A stretch of 64,000 nt of DNA from Symsagittifera roscoffensis (GCF_963678635.1 NC_087062.1:13746670-13810669); one strand, 5' to 3'; numbered from the stretch's first letter, positions 9,556 through 23,027 are shown. Made by a program: numbers and translations. The notes: generated from the letters alone by a model not told the origin.

Positions 9556-12497
9556 ATAATGAACAAGCCTATCGGGTTCGAATTAAATGTCGGTTTTCCA
9601 TACAAGGACCTAGACTGAAGAAAAAAACCCACTCCGAGCACAATTATTCCGTTAATTTCGTTACTAGCGTCGGAACAATAACGAACAAGCCTATCGGGTT
9701 CGAATTAAATGTCGGTTTTCGATACAAGGACCTAGACTCTGACCTGACTTTTGGAGGAAAGCAAGTAGAAATAAATGTAGTGTTCCAGAAAATCGAAAGT
9801 CGTCCATATGACGGCTGTATGTAGCTAAAAATTTGTATTCGTAAAAATTTTGCTATCTTAACGCATTGTTAGTTGTTATTAGGTATTTTCTTTGAATGAA
9901 GTCTACAATTTTACCTACAAAGGCTGTAATTTATGGTCTTTGTAGATCTAGAATCTTGCTTCACTGGGTTTGTTCTCTCTTCCTAACGAAAACGCAAAGT
10001 GGTCCCTTGGGCAGTGAATTCAGCGGGGAGACCGAGGTTCACTACTATCTACAATCCCGAAAGGGTTAGTTGGTGGCAAATATTCTGTGTTGTATTATGT
10101 TGCTTGCCCCTTCTGAGTACTGCTCGTAAGGCTGTCTATCTCGTCTACTTGATACAATTGCAAGGATTTCCAATGATAAATTAATTTAGATGATTATATG
10201 TCCAATTACAGAAGGCTTTGAGTGGCCAGGAAACAATCTAATAATCAACTCAAAAGGAAAAGGTCCGCGATTTATCGGCCTAATTTTCACTAATTTCACT
10301 AACACTAGACTATTCTCTCTCTCTCTCTCTATATAGAGAATCTCTGATGAGAACTAACTATCTACTGGTCTCTTACTCCGAGAACCAATTACTCAAGTTG
10401 CTAGCAATAACTTTTCTCTCTAACTAACTGAGAATCATCTATACTCTCTCTCTCAGTATCAATTGCTCTCTTCTCTGACTGAGAACCAGCTACTCCTAAT
10501 AGTAGTTAACAATTGTTCTGACTCTTAAACGCTCTCCGGTACCCTCCAATTCCTTATCTTTCTATACACTAAGTTTTAGTTAAGTCACGCCATTCTCTAT
10601 CAGTCGTGACATCCGCTTAAATCACCCGTCCGCACATGTTTTAAGACTATATCCTTCCTCCTGTCAAGTCTGCCACGTGCCCAATTTGGTTTATTTTATC
10701 AACCTTTTAACGCTTATTAGTTACCCGGTATGCAGTGGGTGTCACAATTTGACCAAGCAAACAAAATTCATATGATTCGAATCAACTAATTCCTGACCTC
10801 AGTGACTTCAATTCTCGGGTTCAACTCAACCTCCAAACCAGGCTATTTTTACTCAGTGATCCTCCCAAGGTCTTTATTTTAATTATCCCGTTATCGTTTC
10901 GATCTCCCAAGGGTAGGGAGAGACCCTTTTCATGGGAAGCTATTTCATTCCAAGCATCTAAAATTTCTGTCTGTACTCTTTTCCAATCCCGACCTTCTAG
11001 CTATCAGGGGAGTAAGTTCATCTATTAGGGGTCAAATCTAAACAAAAGATCACCTCCGGGAAGCCAAGTAAATTCACTGTCTTTTCATTCTACTTAGGAG
11101 ACCTAATTCTCACGCTGCGGTCCTATCACTATCAATTTCCTCTGGAACTACTTTTCTTTAGTCTAGATGAATTGCAATTAATAGATCACTTGCCAAGCTA
11201 AACTGAATCCAATGTTTGCCAAGTCCACTTTAAATTAACTCCACTATTCCAAGGTTGCAATGTAAAAGCTATATCTATATCAGCTTCTGCTCTAGTTCCT
11301 AAAATATAAGTTTTCCCTCAAATTTTAGCAAGGTGACCCATTCTCCTTTCCAGGGGTTGGGCTGGGAAATACGCCACTTTCCGGTGTTAATCTTGGGGTT
11401 TTCTGTGCAATTTTGGGGTCAAGACGCCCAAAGGTCAATTTGAGGTCACCCAGGGTTCAACCGGGGTCAAACTTCTATATTTGATTTCAGAATCCCATGG
11501 GGTCCTAACTACCAAGTTCTATCCATATCCCATTAATACTTCACAAGTTATCCCATTTCTAAGGTCCATTATCACTTTTTCAAATGGGCTATTAACACTG
11601 GAAGGAGTCGCCGGAGGGTTTTTACTCACTAGGGGTCTTTTTCGTGATTCGTATTTTATTTTATGTCGATTGCTGCAATAAAATCTTTTTGCCACCGTTC
11701 ATTATTTTGCGTTAATTGTCTACTTTTGGTCTAAAGTGGTGTTTTTTTAAAGTGCTAATAGCCTCCGACCCACCCACCGGAGTTAGTTCAAATTATAACA
11801 CAAGATGTATCTTGCCATTACCTATCATCTCTCGAAGTTTCAGCTCCCCGTGATCACTGTAGGCCGAGAAACGACTTCCGGAAGTTAGGGGTGGGTTTGT
11901 TCACTTAGGGCATAAAATTGGAAGTGGTGTTCCTAGGAGTATGGGATTCTAAAATTAAGCTTCCCTTAACTAGGCCTACAACATACTATATTTTGAGCCC
12001 CTTACCGCCGCTAGTTTTCGTGTTCTGATAGGGCCATTAACACTTCCGGGGACTGTTATCACTTGCCCCCCAAGGGTCTGAGGGGTCCCGTTTTTCGCAT
12101 GCCCTGATCAAATCATCTGTAGTATCCCTCCTCTGAATTTCATAACATTAGCTTCCTTAGTTTCGATTTGGGGGGGGGGGGGGTTTCGCCGATTTTCTCA
12201 ACTTTTATTTTCTGGCACAGGAGGGACGATATCTTCGAAGAATGAACTATTTTGAACTCGAACCTTTGTTTGATGCTCTACTTAACTTAATGACGAATCC
12301 ATCTTACGCTCAGGTTACTATAGCATGTAATACAGTAGAATCACCAATTCTAGTCTTGCTAATCTTGCTAGTTTTTGACAAAATATACATTATATACGCC
12401 TTATTAAGACTTTTGAAAAGTTGTAGAATTGTTTTGCGAGATAACTAGTAGCCGTCAACAAGGGATTTAATAAACTAAAAGTTTTTTTGTCGGGCTA

Positions 12498-13103
12498 TTA
12501 ACGTCCTTTTTTGGGGGTCGATATTGCAAACTTTGACATAGAAATGCTAACCTGAACCAGTATTTTTGGGAACTTTTCTACATCGTATGACCGGTAACTT
12601 CTATCCGACTTGCAACCAACTGCTTTTCTCTCTGTTAGATTCGAGCAAAAACAGGTAGCCTCATCGTCAACTCGTATATTAATTCTTTTGTAGTTTCGAC
12701 TGGCACAAAATAAAACGCAATCTGTCGCGTCAAGTTTCAAAATCGGATCATCTGTTTTGCTTGAGTGCCCCACGCAATTTTTGAAATCTAATTTTGAGAT
12801 CGCTAATTTAACCAGCGGAGAAACTTGAAACTGATCGGCGAAACTCGCCCACGTTTCATCGCGGTTCTGGGTCACTTGGGAAAAAGTGGGTTTGAGATGA
12901 TCCTGCTCGCCGACCAGTGAATTTTTTTCAACAGAGTTTAGTTCCCACAATTTCCGACCAGGGAGCATCTGCTGACTTTTGGTGCGGAAGTTTTTGAATT
13001 TCCATGCCGATTGGTTCCAGTCAAAGGTATAAACTCCCAGAAAGAATACTAGCAGTACAAGATATTTTATTGAACGTTTAGTTTTTGCTATGATTGAAAG
13101 CAT
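12498..13103 (-). CDS. WSC-domain protein first exon (copy B)
   Basis: Encodes the same 201 residues as copy A and keeps the donor CAG|GTTAGC, giving a probable exon of 12552-13103. No nucleotide difference was noticed within it. Downstream (lower coordinates) there is again only the gene-poor 4.2-kb sequence. Confidence 0.6.
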   Translation of the reverse strand: MLSIIAKTKRSIKYLVLLVFFLGVYTFDWNQSAWKFKNFRTKSQQMLPGRKLWELNSVEKNSLVGEQDHLKPTFSQVTQNRDETWASFADQFQVSPLVKLAISKLDFKNCVGHSSKTDDPILKLDATDCVLFCASRNYKRINIRVDDEATCFCSNLTERKAVGCKSDRSYRSYDVEKFPKILVQVSISMSKFAISTPKKGR

Positions 13104-13353
13104 AACGAAAACAATAGAGAAACTAACTATACAATAAAATGAAACGTGTCACTGCTTCTTCAAAATTTTTCGTAATGCTCTACAAGTAGTATTGAGGCGA
13201 GCTTTATCGCTTATGACGCATTAGAAGATCAAATCTACCAATTGAATTTATGAACTTAGCAAAGTGTGCCACTCGATATGAAAGTTGTAGCTTCGGTTAA
13301 TTAGTTCTGTCTCCCCCCTCCCTACCTCCTCCAATCTTATAACTCAAAAGAGA

Positions 13354-14043
13354 TCAGCAAAAAACTCGAGTTGATAACAGCAAATATAACTCAAAAAACA
13401 GCAAATAACCCAACATCAGAATCGAATGAAGTAGCCGAGTCTGACCTACGTGGAACATCCGTAGCAGGTTTCCATGGTAGAAGGCGGGATCTTGACTCAG
13501 AGGTTCTTCCAAGTGAAAAGACAGAGTTCCAATTCCGCCTCCGTAGGGAACTTGAATCGCAATCACGTGCTTAGCTTCGAAAAAGTCTCGAACCTGCTCT
13601 GGAGTCATGGCCAAAACGTGTCGCCGAACCGCTTTGCGTGCGGGTGAACATTTTGCCAGATTGAATTTAAACCCGCTTTGAATGTTCACGTTGAGATAAA
13701 CTGTGTCCCCATTTTTTAGCCCGAATTCGGAAAAGAAAGTCAAATTATCTGGAATGTTTTTACTAGTTTTAGTTGCAAGTTTGAAAATGGACCGTGAAAG
13801 GGAAAGACGTGCTGAAACTTCAATGTGAAGGTCACGCAAGGTTGATTTCTTGGGAAGTTCAATATAAAACGGTGCTTTTAAAGGGCAAATAATAGTCAGC
13901 GTATAATTTTCATCGGTAGGTGGTCTAGAAGATTGGGAGTTTGACGAGTTACTGGAGTTTAATGATAGCTTTTTGAAACTTAGAGCGAGGGAACTCGCCA
14001 TTGAATCTTTGCAAATGGAAACGTTTATAGATGTCTTAAGCAT
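13354..14043 (-). CDS. Midnolin-like protein, C-terminally truncated (copy B)
   Basis: Identical to copy A through residue 212 (SILMLG). A 399-bp deletion with a 34-bp filler (13375-13408) then removes the second half of the Catch domain, the stop codon and most of the 3' spacer. The frame reads through the filler and flank as a 17-residue hydrophobic tail (YLLFFELYLLLSTRVFC). The ubiquitin-like domain and first Catch half survive, but Catch cannot fold as a unit, so substrate binding is probably lost. Confidence 0.6.
   Translation of the reverse strand: MLKTSINVSICKDSMASSLALSFKKLSLNSSNSSNSQSSRPPTDENYTLTIICPLKAPFYIELPKKSTLRDLHIEVSARLSLSRSIFKLATKTSKNIPDNLTFFSEFGLKNGDTVYLNVNIQSGFKFNLAKCSPARKAVRRHVLAMTPEQVRDFFEAKHVIAIQVPYGGGIGTLSFHLEEPLSQDPAFYHGNLLRMFHVGQTRLLHSILMLGYLLFFELYLLLSTRVFC
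13375..13408. other. 34-bp filler at a deletion junction
   Basis: Replaces bases equivalent to 5819-6217 of unit A. It contains TATAACTCAAAA and two CAGCAAA blocks, each of which occurs within 40 bp to the left (TATAACTCAAAA at about 13339, CAGCAAAAAAC at about 13355). Such patchwork copying of flanking sequence is typical of polymerase-theta-mediated end joining. Confidence 0.8.
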
Positions 14044-14778
14044 ATGTAAAGGCTGTATTTTTTCTTGGTGATTAAATTTTTGAAGTATTTTAGTAAAATT
14101 TCAATGTAAGGAGAAAAATAGTAAATTAATTGTTTTGAAAAGAAAATTCTAATCGGTTAAACAAAGTTACACTTGTAAGAACAAATAACAAAATCTGTTT
14201 GATTAGAAAGAATGATCTTGTTGAGACTTTGGAGAGAGTATGTTTAGATAAAAAAGCTGCAAGATACATACAATTAATACTCGAACTTAAATTACCAGTT
14301 TGCGCTCCGACCAATTGGTAATAATACCAACGAGTTTAATTGAGACCATTACTTCGCGTAGTGTAATTAGCGAATTGCATCTTCGGCGTCTTAATTGTTG
14401 AGAGCTAACCAAGTGAAAAGAGATTATAAGAATTAACTCGAATTGTTTCCGGCTTAGCGCTTTTGAATTGTTTGACGCCTCATTTTGGTATAAATAGAGA
14501 CACTTAGAGACACTAATTTATGAATCACCTTATTATATAATAAAGATTAAAACACAATCTGACTATGTCGAAAAGATAAGATGGCAAGCTCAATGTCATG
14601 GGATATCGATTATGTGGAAAGCATATGGAAAGTTTCTCATTTTCCAAAGTAATGAAAAAAAACATGTGTTTGAAAGATTTTTGATTATGCTATAGTTGAA
14701 ATTTAGCAATCAAATTTTAGCACTCAAATACTCGGAATAAAGGACTATAGCAAAACATCCTTTGAAGCCGCATAAAGC

Positions 14779-15237
14779 TATTCATTTTTGTGTGAAGACA
14801 TGGGCGGGTCTAGGATTTTCACGAAGGCGTGGGCGGAGTTTTGTCGACCTTTTTCTAGGTTGACCCAATTGGTTGGGCAAAGTTGGCGTGGGCAAAGTTT
14901 TGTCGACCTTTTTCTAGGTTGACCCAATTGCTTTTCCGAGCTCTCCAAAAGCACTAAAAGCCCCTGCTTTGGCCAAATTATTTGCACTGAAGGTGAACTC
15001 TAAAAAAACAGGCCAAAAAAGGCGGTTTTGGCACTTTTTGGACAGTAGCGATTAAAAAATTGCCTTTTTTCGGCTCGAGCTCTCCCCTCAAAATTAGTTT
15101 ATATTGGCTCCAAAGGCGCCTTTAGGCAAACTTTAGGATCAGTACGAAAGGACCCCCCCCCTCCCTCCTTCATCTACTTCCGCTATTGAGTGAAGATAAA
15201 TATGGTAGATCCTCCAAAATCTTTTCTTTTAGTTGTC
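14779..15237. mobile_element. GTCGACC-type repeat, unit B
   Basis: Copy of 7588-8046, carried within unit B. Confidence 0.75.
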
Positions 15238-16369
15238 TTTTGGAGGCGTTCAGTTAAATTCATCATTCATAATTGGTCAGCGACAGATGCAGGCACAAAA
15301 AAAGTAAAAAATTATAAAACTCAATTTAATAAACCTTGATTGGTAAAAAGCCGAGCTAAGTTATAACCAGACAAAAAATTATAAAACCTAATTTAATAAA
15401 CCTTGATTGGTAAAAAGCCGAGCTAAGATTATAACCAAGCTAAGTCGGAAAACGCCTTCGGAGTCGAAGACATTAAAAGCGGACTACTTAAGATCTAGTG
15501 TAATTCTACAATAAATACACACCTTGGTTGATCGTTTCAGTAAAAATTGCACCACTAAGGTAGCCAAAAATCAATTTACTAATATTGATTTTTGTTACGA
15601 CTTTCGAATAAAACGGAAAATTTATGCTCGGTGTGAAAATCATAATAAAATAAACATACTAGATGCAGATAAAATAGGTGCAGGTATAATAGATTTAGTT
15701 TTTTTTTCAGTTTTTGTAAATCGGTATCTAAAATTATTAAAACTTTTCCGATCCGCCTTCGATCGAGCATGATTTTCATTCATCTGCCTTTTATATAATC
15801 GGTCAATATTAACACTAAAGGCCTGGTTTTATTTGCTTAGTTTGAAATTTTTGCTATTTCCCTAAGATTTTTCAATACTCAATTCTGATTGGCTGAAAAA
15901 AAGCCAAAACAAATTTCAAGCATTTGGTCCATCCAGCATGAGGGACATCACCATTTCGTAGGACTCAACATTTCACATTTTGATTTTGTTCAAACTTATA
16001 GGTTTTCAATATTTTCGCTTCACAAAAACTTTTCGATATGAATCAAAGGATAGTCGGAACATTCAGGGCTTCAGCTTGATATACGAGCAGTCTTGCCTGG
16101 GCATTGTTTTTGGCTCCAGAGTTTCTGTTTGAATCGGGTACAAACACTGAGAGCTGCTTTTCATTTTTAAAAGATGACAAAAAGCCCTGTGGAATACAAG
16201 GACATATCGTAAAATTTTTGAGAAAAACTAAAACCTTTCATCAAACCCCCTCCTTGAAATTTACGCTTAGAAAAGAAGTAGAGAAGACCCGTTCAACAGG
16301 CAGCAATGTCTCTGGAATCAAAAACTGAGCTGATATATGAGCAATGCATCGTTAACAAAGAAAGAAATA

Positions 16370-16746
16370 AAACTCTTCGTATCAGGGCAAAGCCCTGAAG
16401 GTTGCGAATACCTTTTAAGGTAGAAAGCATGAAAAAAATAAATAATAAATGAAATTGAGTAATAAATTATGGAACAGTTTCTGAGACAGTTTAAATCTCC
16501 GCCTAGTTTCTCGCGCGTTAATTGTCCTAAATTGGCCAAAGTGGCAATCTCTAAACCCCCATAACGTTAGGAAAAAAGACCAGAGGTGAAATATTTTTCA
16601 ATTTTAAGCTCAGGACAACAATACCTTTTTAATATTATTTAAAAATTCCGTCAAAAATGGCTAGTTAAAAAGACAAAATTTGTCTGAAGAAAAAAACCCA
16701 CTCCGAGCACAATTATTCCGTTAATTTCGTTACTAGCGTCGGAACA
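16370..16746 (-). mobile_element. Hairpin-ended element, unit C copy
   Basis: Unit C copy of the element at 1627-2003, at the same place in the unit. Confidence 0.7.
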
Positions 16747-19686
16747 ATAATGAACAAGCCTATCGGGTTCGAATTAAATGTCGGTTTTCCATACAAGGAC
16801 CTAGACTGAAGAAAAAAACCCACTCCGAGCACAATTATTCCGTTAATTTCGTTACTAGCGTCGGAACAATAACGAACAAGCCTATCGGGTTCGAATTAAA
16901 TGTCGGTTTTCGATACAAGGACCTAGACTCTGACCTGACTTTTGGAGGAAAGCAAGTAGAAATAAATGTAGTGTTCCAGAAAATCGAAAGTCGTCCATAT
17001 GACGGCTGTATGTAGCTAAAAATTTGTATTCGTAAAAATTTTGCTATCTTAACGCATTGTTAGTTGTTATTAGGTATTTTCTTTGAATGAAGTCTACAAT
17101 TTTACCTACAAAGGCTGTAATTTATGGTCTTTGTAGATCTAGAATCTTGCTTCACTGGGTTTGTTCTCTCTTCCTAACGAAAACGCAAAGTGGTCCCTTG
17201 GGCAGTGAATTCAGCGGGGAGACCGAGGTTCACTACTATCTACAATCCCGAAAGGGTTAGTTGGTGGCAAATATTCTGTGTTGTATTATGTTGCTTGCCC
17301 CTTCTGAGTACTGCTCGTAAGGCTGTCTATCTCGTCTACTTGATACAATTGCAAGGATTTCCAATGATAAATTAATTTAGATGATTATATGTCCAATTAC
17401 AGAAGGCTTTGAGTGGCCAGGAAACAATCTAATAATCAACTCAAAAGGAAAAGGTCCGCGATTTATCGGCCTAATTTTCACTAATTTCACTAACACTAGA
17501 CTATTCTCTCTCTCTCTCTCTATATAGAGAATCTCTGATGAGAACTAACTATCTACTGGTCTCTTACTCCGAGAACCAATTACTCAAGTTGCTAGCAATA
17601 ACTTTTCTCTCTAACTAACTGAGAATCATCTATACTCTCTCTCTCAGTATCAATTGCTCTCTTCTCTGACTGAGAACCAGCTACTCCTAATAGTAGTTAA
17701 CAATTGTTCTGACTCTTAAACGCTCTCCGGTACCCTCCAATTCCTTATCTTTCTATACACTAAGTTTTAGTTAAGTCACGCCATTCTCTATCAGTCGTGA
17801 CATCCGCTTAAATCACCCGTCCGCACATGTTTTAAGACTATATCCTTCCTCCTGTCAAGTCTGCCACGTGCCCAATTTGGTTTATTTTATCAACCTTTTA
17901 ACGCTTATTAGTTACCCGGTATGCAGTGGGTGTCACAATTTGACCAAGCAAACAAAATTCATATGATTCGAATCAACTAATTCCTGACCTCAGTGACTTC
18001 AATTCTCGGGTTCAACTCAACCTCCAAACCAGGCTATTTTTACTCAGTGATCCTCCCAAGGTCTTTATTTTAATTATCCCGTTATCGTTTCGATCTCCCA
18101 AGGGTAGGGAGAGACCCTTTTCATGGGAAGCTATTTCATTCCAAGCATCTAAAATTTCTGTCTGTACTCTTTTCCAATCCCGACCTTCTAGCTATCAGGG
18201 GAGTAAGTTCATCTATTAGGGGTCAAATCTAAACAAAAGATCACCTCCGGGAAGCCAAGTAAATTCACTGTCTTTTCATTCTACTTAGGAGACCTAATTC
18301 TCACGCTGCGGTCCTATCACTATCAATTTCCTCTGGAACTACTTTTCTTTAGTCTAGATGAATTGCAATTAATAGATCACTTGCCAAGCTAAACTGAATC
18401 CAATGTTTGCCAAGTCCACTTTAAATTAACTCCACTATTCCAAGGTTGCAATGTAAAAGCTATATCTATATCAGCTTCTGCTCTAGTTCCTAAAATATAA
18501 GTTTTCCCTCAAATTTTAGCAAGGTGACCCATTCTCCTTTCCAGGGGTTGGGCTGGGAAATACGCCACTTTCCGGTGTTAATCTTGGGGTTTTCTGTGCA
18601 ATTTTGGGGTCAAGACGCCCAAAGGTCAATTTGAGGTCACCCAGGGTTCAACCGGGGTCAAACTTCTATATTTGATTTCAGAATCCCATGGGGTCCTAAC
18701 TACCAAGTTCTATCCATATCCCATTAATACTTCACAAGTTATCCCATTTCTAAGGTCCATTATCACTTTTTCAAATGGGCTATTAACACTGGAAGGAGTC
18801 GCCGGAGGGTTTTTACTCACTAGGGGTCTTTTTCGTGATTCGTATTTTATTTTATGTCGATTGCTGCAATAAAATCTTTTTGCCACCGTTCATTATTTTG
18901 CGTTAATTGTCTACTTTTGGTCTAAAGTGGTGTTTTTTTAAAGTGCTAATAGCCTCCGACCCACCCACCGGAGTTAGTTCAAATTATAACACAAGATGTA
19001 TCTTGCCATTACCTATCATCTCTCGAAGTTTCAGCTCCCCGTGATCACTGTAGGCCGAGAAACGACTTCCGGAAGTTAGGGGTGGGTTTGTTCACTTAGG
19101 GCATAAAATTGGAAGTGGTGTTCCTAGGAGTATGGGATTCTAAAATTAAGCTTCCCTTAACTAGGCCTACAACATACTATATTTTGAGCCCCTTACCGCC
19201 GCTAGTTTTCGTGTTCTGATAGGGCCATTAACACTTCCGGGGACTGTTATCACTTGCCCCCCAAGGGTCTGAGGGGTCCCGTTTTTCGCATGCCCTGATC
19301 AAATCATCTGTAGTATCCCTCCTCTGAATTTCATAACATTAGCTTCCTTAGTTTCGATTTGGGGGGGGGGGGTTTCGCCGATTTTCTCAACTTTTATTTT
19401 CTGGCACAGGAGGGACGATATCTTCGAAGAATGAACTATTTTGAACTCGAACCTTTGTTTGATGCTCTACTTAACTTAATGACGAATCCATCTTACGCTC
19501 AGGTTACTATAGCATGTAATACAGTAGAATCACCAATTCTAGTCTTGCTAATCTTGCTAGTTTTTGACAAAATATACATTATATACGCCTTATTAAGACT
19601 TTTGAAAAGTTGTAGAATTGTTTTGCGAGATAACTAGTAGCCGTCAACAAGGGATTTAATAAACTAAAAGTTTTTTTGTCGGGCTA

Positions 19687-20292
19687 TTAACGTCCTTTTT
19701 TGGGGGTCGATATTGCAAACTTTGACATAGAAATGCTAACCTGAACCAGTATTTTTGGGAACTTTTCTACATCGTATGACCGGTAACTTCTATCCGACTT
19801 GCAACCAACTGCTTTTCTCTCTGTTAGATTCGAGCAAAAACAGGTAGCCTCATCGTCAACTCGTATATTAATTCTTTTGTAGTTTCGACTGGCACAAAAT
19901 AAAACGCAATCTGTCGCGTCAAGTTTCAAAATCGGATCATCTGTTTTGCTTGAGTGCCCCACGCAATTTTTGAAATCTAATTTTGAGATCGCTAATTTAA
20001 CCAGCGGAGAAACTTGAAACTGATCGGCGAAACTCGCCCACGTTTCATCGCGGTTCTGGGTCACTTGGGAAAAAGTGGGTTTGAGATGATCCTGCTCGCC
20101 GACCAGTGAATTTTTTTCAACAGAGTTTAGTTCCCACAATTTCCGACCAGGGAGCATCTGCTGACTTTTGGTGCGGAAGTTTTTGAATTTCCATGCCGAT
20201 TGGTTCCAGTCAAAGGTATAAACTCCCAGAAAGAATACTAGCAGTACAAGATATTTTATTGAACGTTTAGTTTTTGCTATGATTGAAAGCAT
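19687..20292 (-). CDS. WSC-domain protein first exon (copy C)
   Basis: Same protein as copies A and B, with the donor retained (probable exon 19741-20292). The left edge of the later 4.36-kb duplication lies inside this exon near 19755, about 15 bases from the donor, which is why copy D lacks the donor. Confidence 0.6.
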   Translation of the reverse strand: MLSIIAKTKRSIKYLVLLVFFLGVYTFDWNQSAWKFKNFRTKSQQMLPGRKLWELNSVEKNSLVGEQDHLKPTFSQVTQNRDETWASFADQFQVSPLVKLAISKLDFKNCVGHSSKTDDPILKLDATDCVLFCASRNYKRINIRVDDEATCFCSNLTERKAVGCKSDRSYRSYDVEKFPKILVQVSISMSKFAISTPKKGR

Positions 20293-20826
20293 AACGAAAA
20301 CAATAGAGAAACTAACTATACAATAAAATGAAACGTGTCACTGCTTCTTCAAAATTTTTCGTAATGCTCTACAAGTAGTATTGAGGCGAGCTTTATCGCT
20401 TATGACGCATTAGAAGATCAAATCTACCAATTGAATTTATGAACTTAGCAAAGTGTGCCACTCGATATGAAAGTTGTAGCTTCGGTTAATTAGTTCTGTC
20501 TCCCCCCTCCCTACCTCCTCCAATCTTATAACTCAAAAGAGATCAGCAAAAAACTCGAGTTGAACTCCAAAGAAATGAGAAGCATCACTATCAAAAAGAA
20601 ATATATGAAAGTAAAACTGCAATCTTGAATACAACCTGCCCTAGAAATAGGAAGTTGGATATATGGACGAAGAAAAGCAGGTATCGATGGGGTGAATCGA
20701 AATAACCGTTAAAAAGTAGACATCAAACAAAAGTCCAAACGGCTCACGGCTCATGGATAAGCACCACAATTAATTCAATTCAAACAAAATGATTAAATGA
20801 AAGTTTTGACCATGGTTTAAAAGTTT

Positions 20827-21597
20827 CTACAGCTTGTGCACCGTCTTAAGAAATCCTTCAAGAATCGTTATCAAAGTGTCCACCGTCTTAGCAGGAACTC
20901 CTTTTGAAGTAAAATCAGCCGCATTCAGATCTCCGTTGTATTTGCCTTTGAAGGATCCCTCTCCCAACATCAGAATCGAATGAAGTAGCCGAGTCTGACC
21001 TACGTGGAACATCCGTAGCAGGTTTCCATGGTAGAAGGCGGGATCTTGACTCAGAGGTTCTTCCAAGTGAAAAGACAGAGTTCCAATTCCGCCTCCGTAG
21101 GGAACTTGAATCGCAATCACGTGCTTAGCTTCGAAAAAGTCTCGAACCTGCTCTGGAGTCATGGCCAAAACGTGTCGCCGAACCGCTTTGCGTGCGGGTG
21201 AACATTTTGCCAGATTGAATTTAAACCCGCTTTGAATGTTCACGTTGAGATAAACTGTGTCCCCATTTTTTAGCCCGAATTCGGAAAAGAAAGTCAAATT
21301 ATCTGGAATGTTTTTACTAGTTTTAGTTGCAAGTTTGAAAATGGACCGTGAAAGGGAAAGACGTGCTGAAACTTCAATGTGAAGGTCACGCAAGGTTGAT
21401 TTCTTGGGAAGTTCAATATAAAACGGTGCTTTTAAAGGGCAAATAATAGTCAGCGTATAATTTTCATCGGTAGGTGGTCTAGAAGATTGGGAGTTTGACG
21501 AGTTACTGGAGTTTAATGATAGCTTTTTGAAACTTAGAGCGAGGGAACTCGCCATTGAATCTTTGCAAATGGAAACGTTTATAGATGTCTTAAGCAT
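20827..21597 (-). CDS. Midnolin-like protein (copy C)
   Basis: Same 256-residue protein as copy A (6082-6852), with both Catch halves intact. Flanked by the same upstream region (21598-22331) and by WSC exon copy C downstream. Confidence 0.8.
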   Translation of the reverse strand: MLKTSINVSICKDSMASSLALSFKKLSLNSSNSSNSQSSRPPTDENYTLTIICPLKAPFYIELPKKSTLRDLHIEVSARLSLSRSIFKLATKTSKNIPDNLTFFSEFGLKNGDTVYLNVNIQSGFKFNLAKCSPARKAVRRHVLAMTPEQVRDFFEAKHVIAIQVPYGGGIGTLSFHLEEPLSQDPAFYHGNLLRMFHVGQTRLLHSILMLGEGSFKGKYNGDLNAADFTSKGVPAKTVDTLITILEGFLKTVHKL

Positions 21598-22331
21598 ATG
21601 TAAAGGCTGTATTTTTTCTTGGTGATTAAATTTTTGAAGTATTTTAGTAAAATTTCAATGTAAGGAGAAAAATAGTAAATTAATTGTTTTGAAAAGAAAA
21701 TTCTAATCGGTTAAACAAAGTTACACTTGTAAGAACAAATAACAAAATCTGTTTGATTAGAAAGAATGATCTTGTTGAGACTTTGGAGAGAGTATGTTTA
21801 GATAAAAAAGCTGCAAGATACATACAATTAATACTCGAACTTAAATTACCAGTTTGCGCTCCGACCAATTGGTAATAATACCAACGAGTTTAATTGAGAC
21901 CATTACTTCGCGTAGTGTAATTAGCGAATTGCATCTTCGGCGTCTTAATTGTTGAGAGCTAACCAAGTGAAAAGAGATTATAAGAATTAACTCGAATTGT
22001 TTCCGGCTTAGCGCTTTTGAATTGTTTGACGCCTCATTTTGGTATAAATAGAGACACTTAGAGACACTAATTTATGAATCACCTTATTATATAATAAAGA
22101 TTAAAACACAATCTGACTATGTCGAAAAGATAAGATGGCAAGCTCAATGTCATGGGATATCGATTATGTGGAAAGCATATGGAAAGTTTCTCATTTTCCA
22201 AAGTAATGAAAAAAACATGTGTTTGAAAGATTTTTGATTATGCTATAGTTGAAATTTAGCAATCAAATTTTAGCACTCAAATACTCGGAATAAAGGACTA
22301 TAGCAAAACATCCTTTGAAGCCGCATAAAGC

Positions 22332-22790
22332 TATTCATTTTTGTGTGAAGACATGGGCGGGTCTAGGATTTTCACGAAGGCGTGGGCGGAGTTTTGTCGA
22401 CCTTTTTCTAGGTTGACCCAATTGGTTGGGCAAAGTTGGCGTGGGCAAAGTTTTGTCGACCTTTTTCTAGGTTGACCCAATTGCTTTTCCGAGCTCTCCA
22501 AAAGCACTAAAAGCCCCTGCTTTGGCCAAATTATTTGCACTGAAGGTGAACTCTAAAAAAACAGGCCAAAAAAGGCGGTTTTGGCACTTTTTGGACAGTA
22601 GCGATTAAAAAATTGCCTTTTTTCGGCTCGAGCTCTCCCCTCAAAATTAGTTTATATTGGCTCCAAAGGCGCCTTTAGGCAAACTTTAGGATCAGTACGA
22701 AAGGACCCCCCCCCTCCCTCCTTCATCTACTTCCGCTATTGAGTGAAGATAAATATGGTAGATCCTCCAAAATCTTTTCTTTTAGTTGTC
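22332..22790. mobile_element. GTCGACC-type repeat, unit C
   Basis: Copy of 7588-8046, carried within unit C. Confidence 0.75.
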
Positions 22791-23027
22791 TTTTGGAGGC
22801 GTTCAGTTAAATTCATCATTCATAATTGGTCAGCGACAGATGCAGGCACAAAAAAAGTAAAAAATTATAAAACTCAATTTAATAAACCTTGATTGGTAAA
22901 AAGCCGAGCTAAGTTATAACCAGACAAAAAATTATAAAACCTAATTTAATAAACCTTGATTGGTAAAAAGCCGAGCTAAGATTATAACCAAGCTAAGTCG
23001 GAAAACGCCTTCGGAGTCGAAGACATT

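Larger units (their letters stand above)
8281..15471 (-). repeat. Tandem segmental duplication, unit B (7,191 bp)
   Basis: Same order as unit A. Length difference from A is fully explained by a +4 G homopolymer change (12170-12183) and a net -365 bp at the midnolin C-terminus deletion. Left junction reads GAAGACATT|AAAAGCGGAC. Confidence 0.95.
15472..23027 (-). repeat. Tandem segmental duplication, unit C
   Basis: Full-length copy like A, with 12 G at 19361-19372 and one A fewer in the A run near 22206. At its right end the sequence continues as CATTCAAAAATTTTGAAGG rather than returning to ATTAAAAGCGG, so this is where the 7.5-kb array ends and the ancestral flank begins. Confidence 0.95.
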
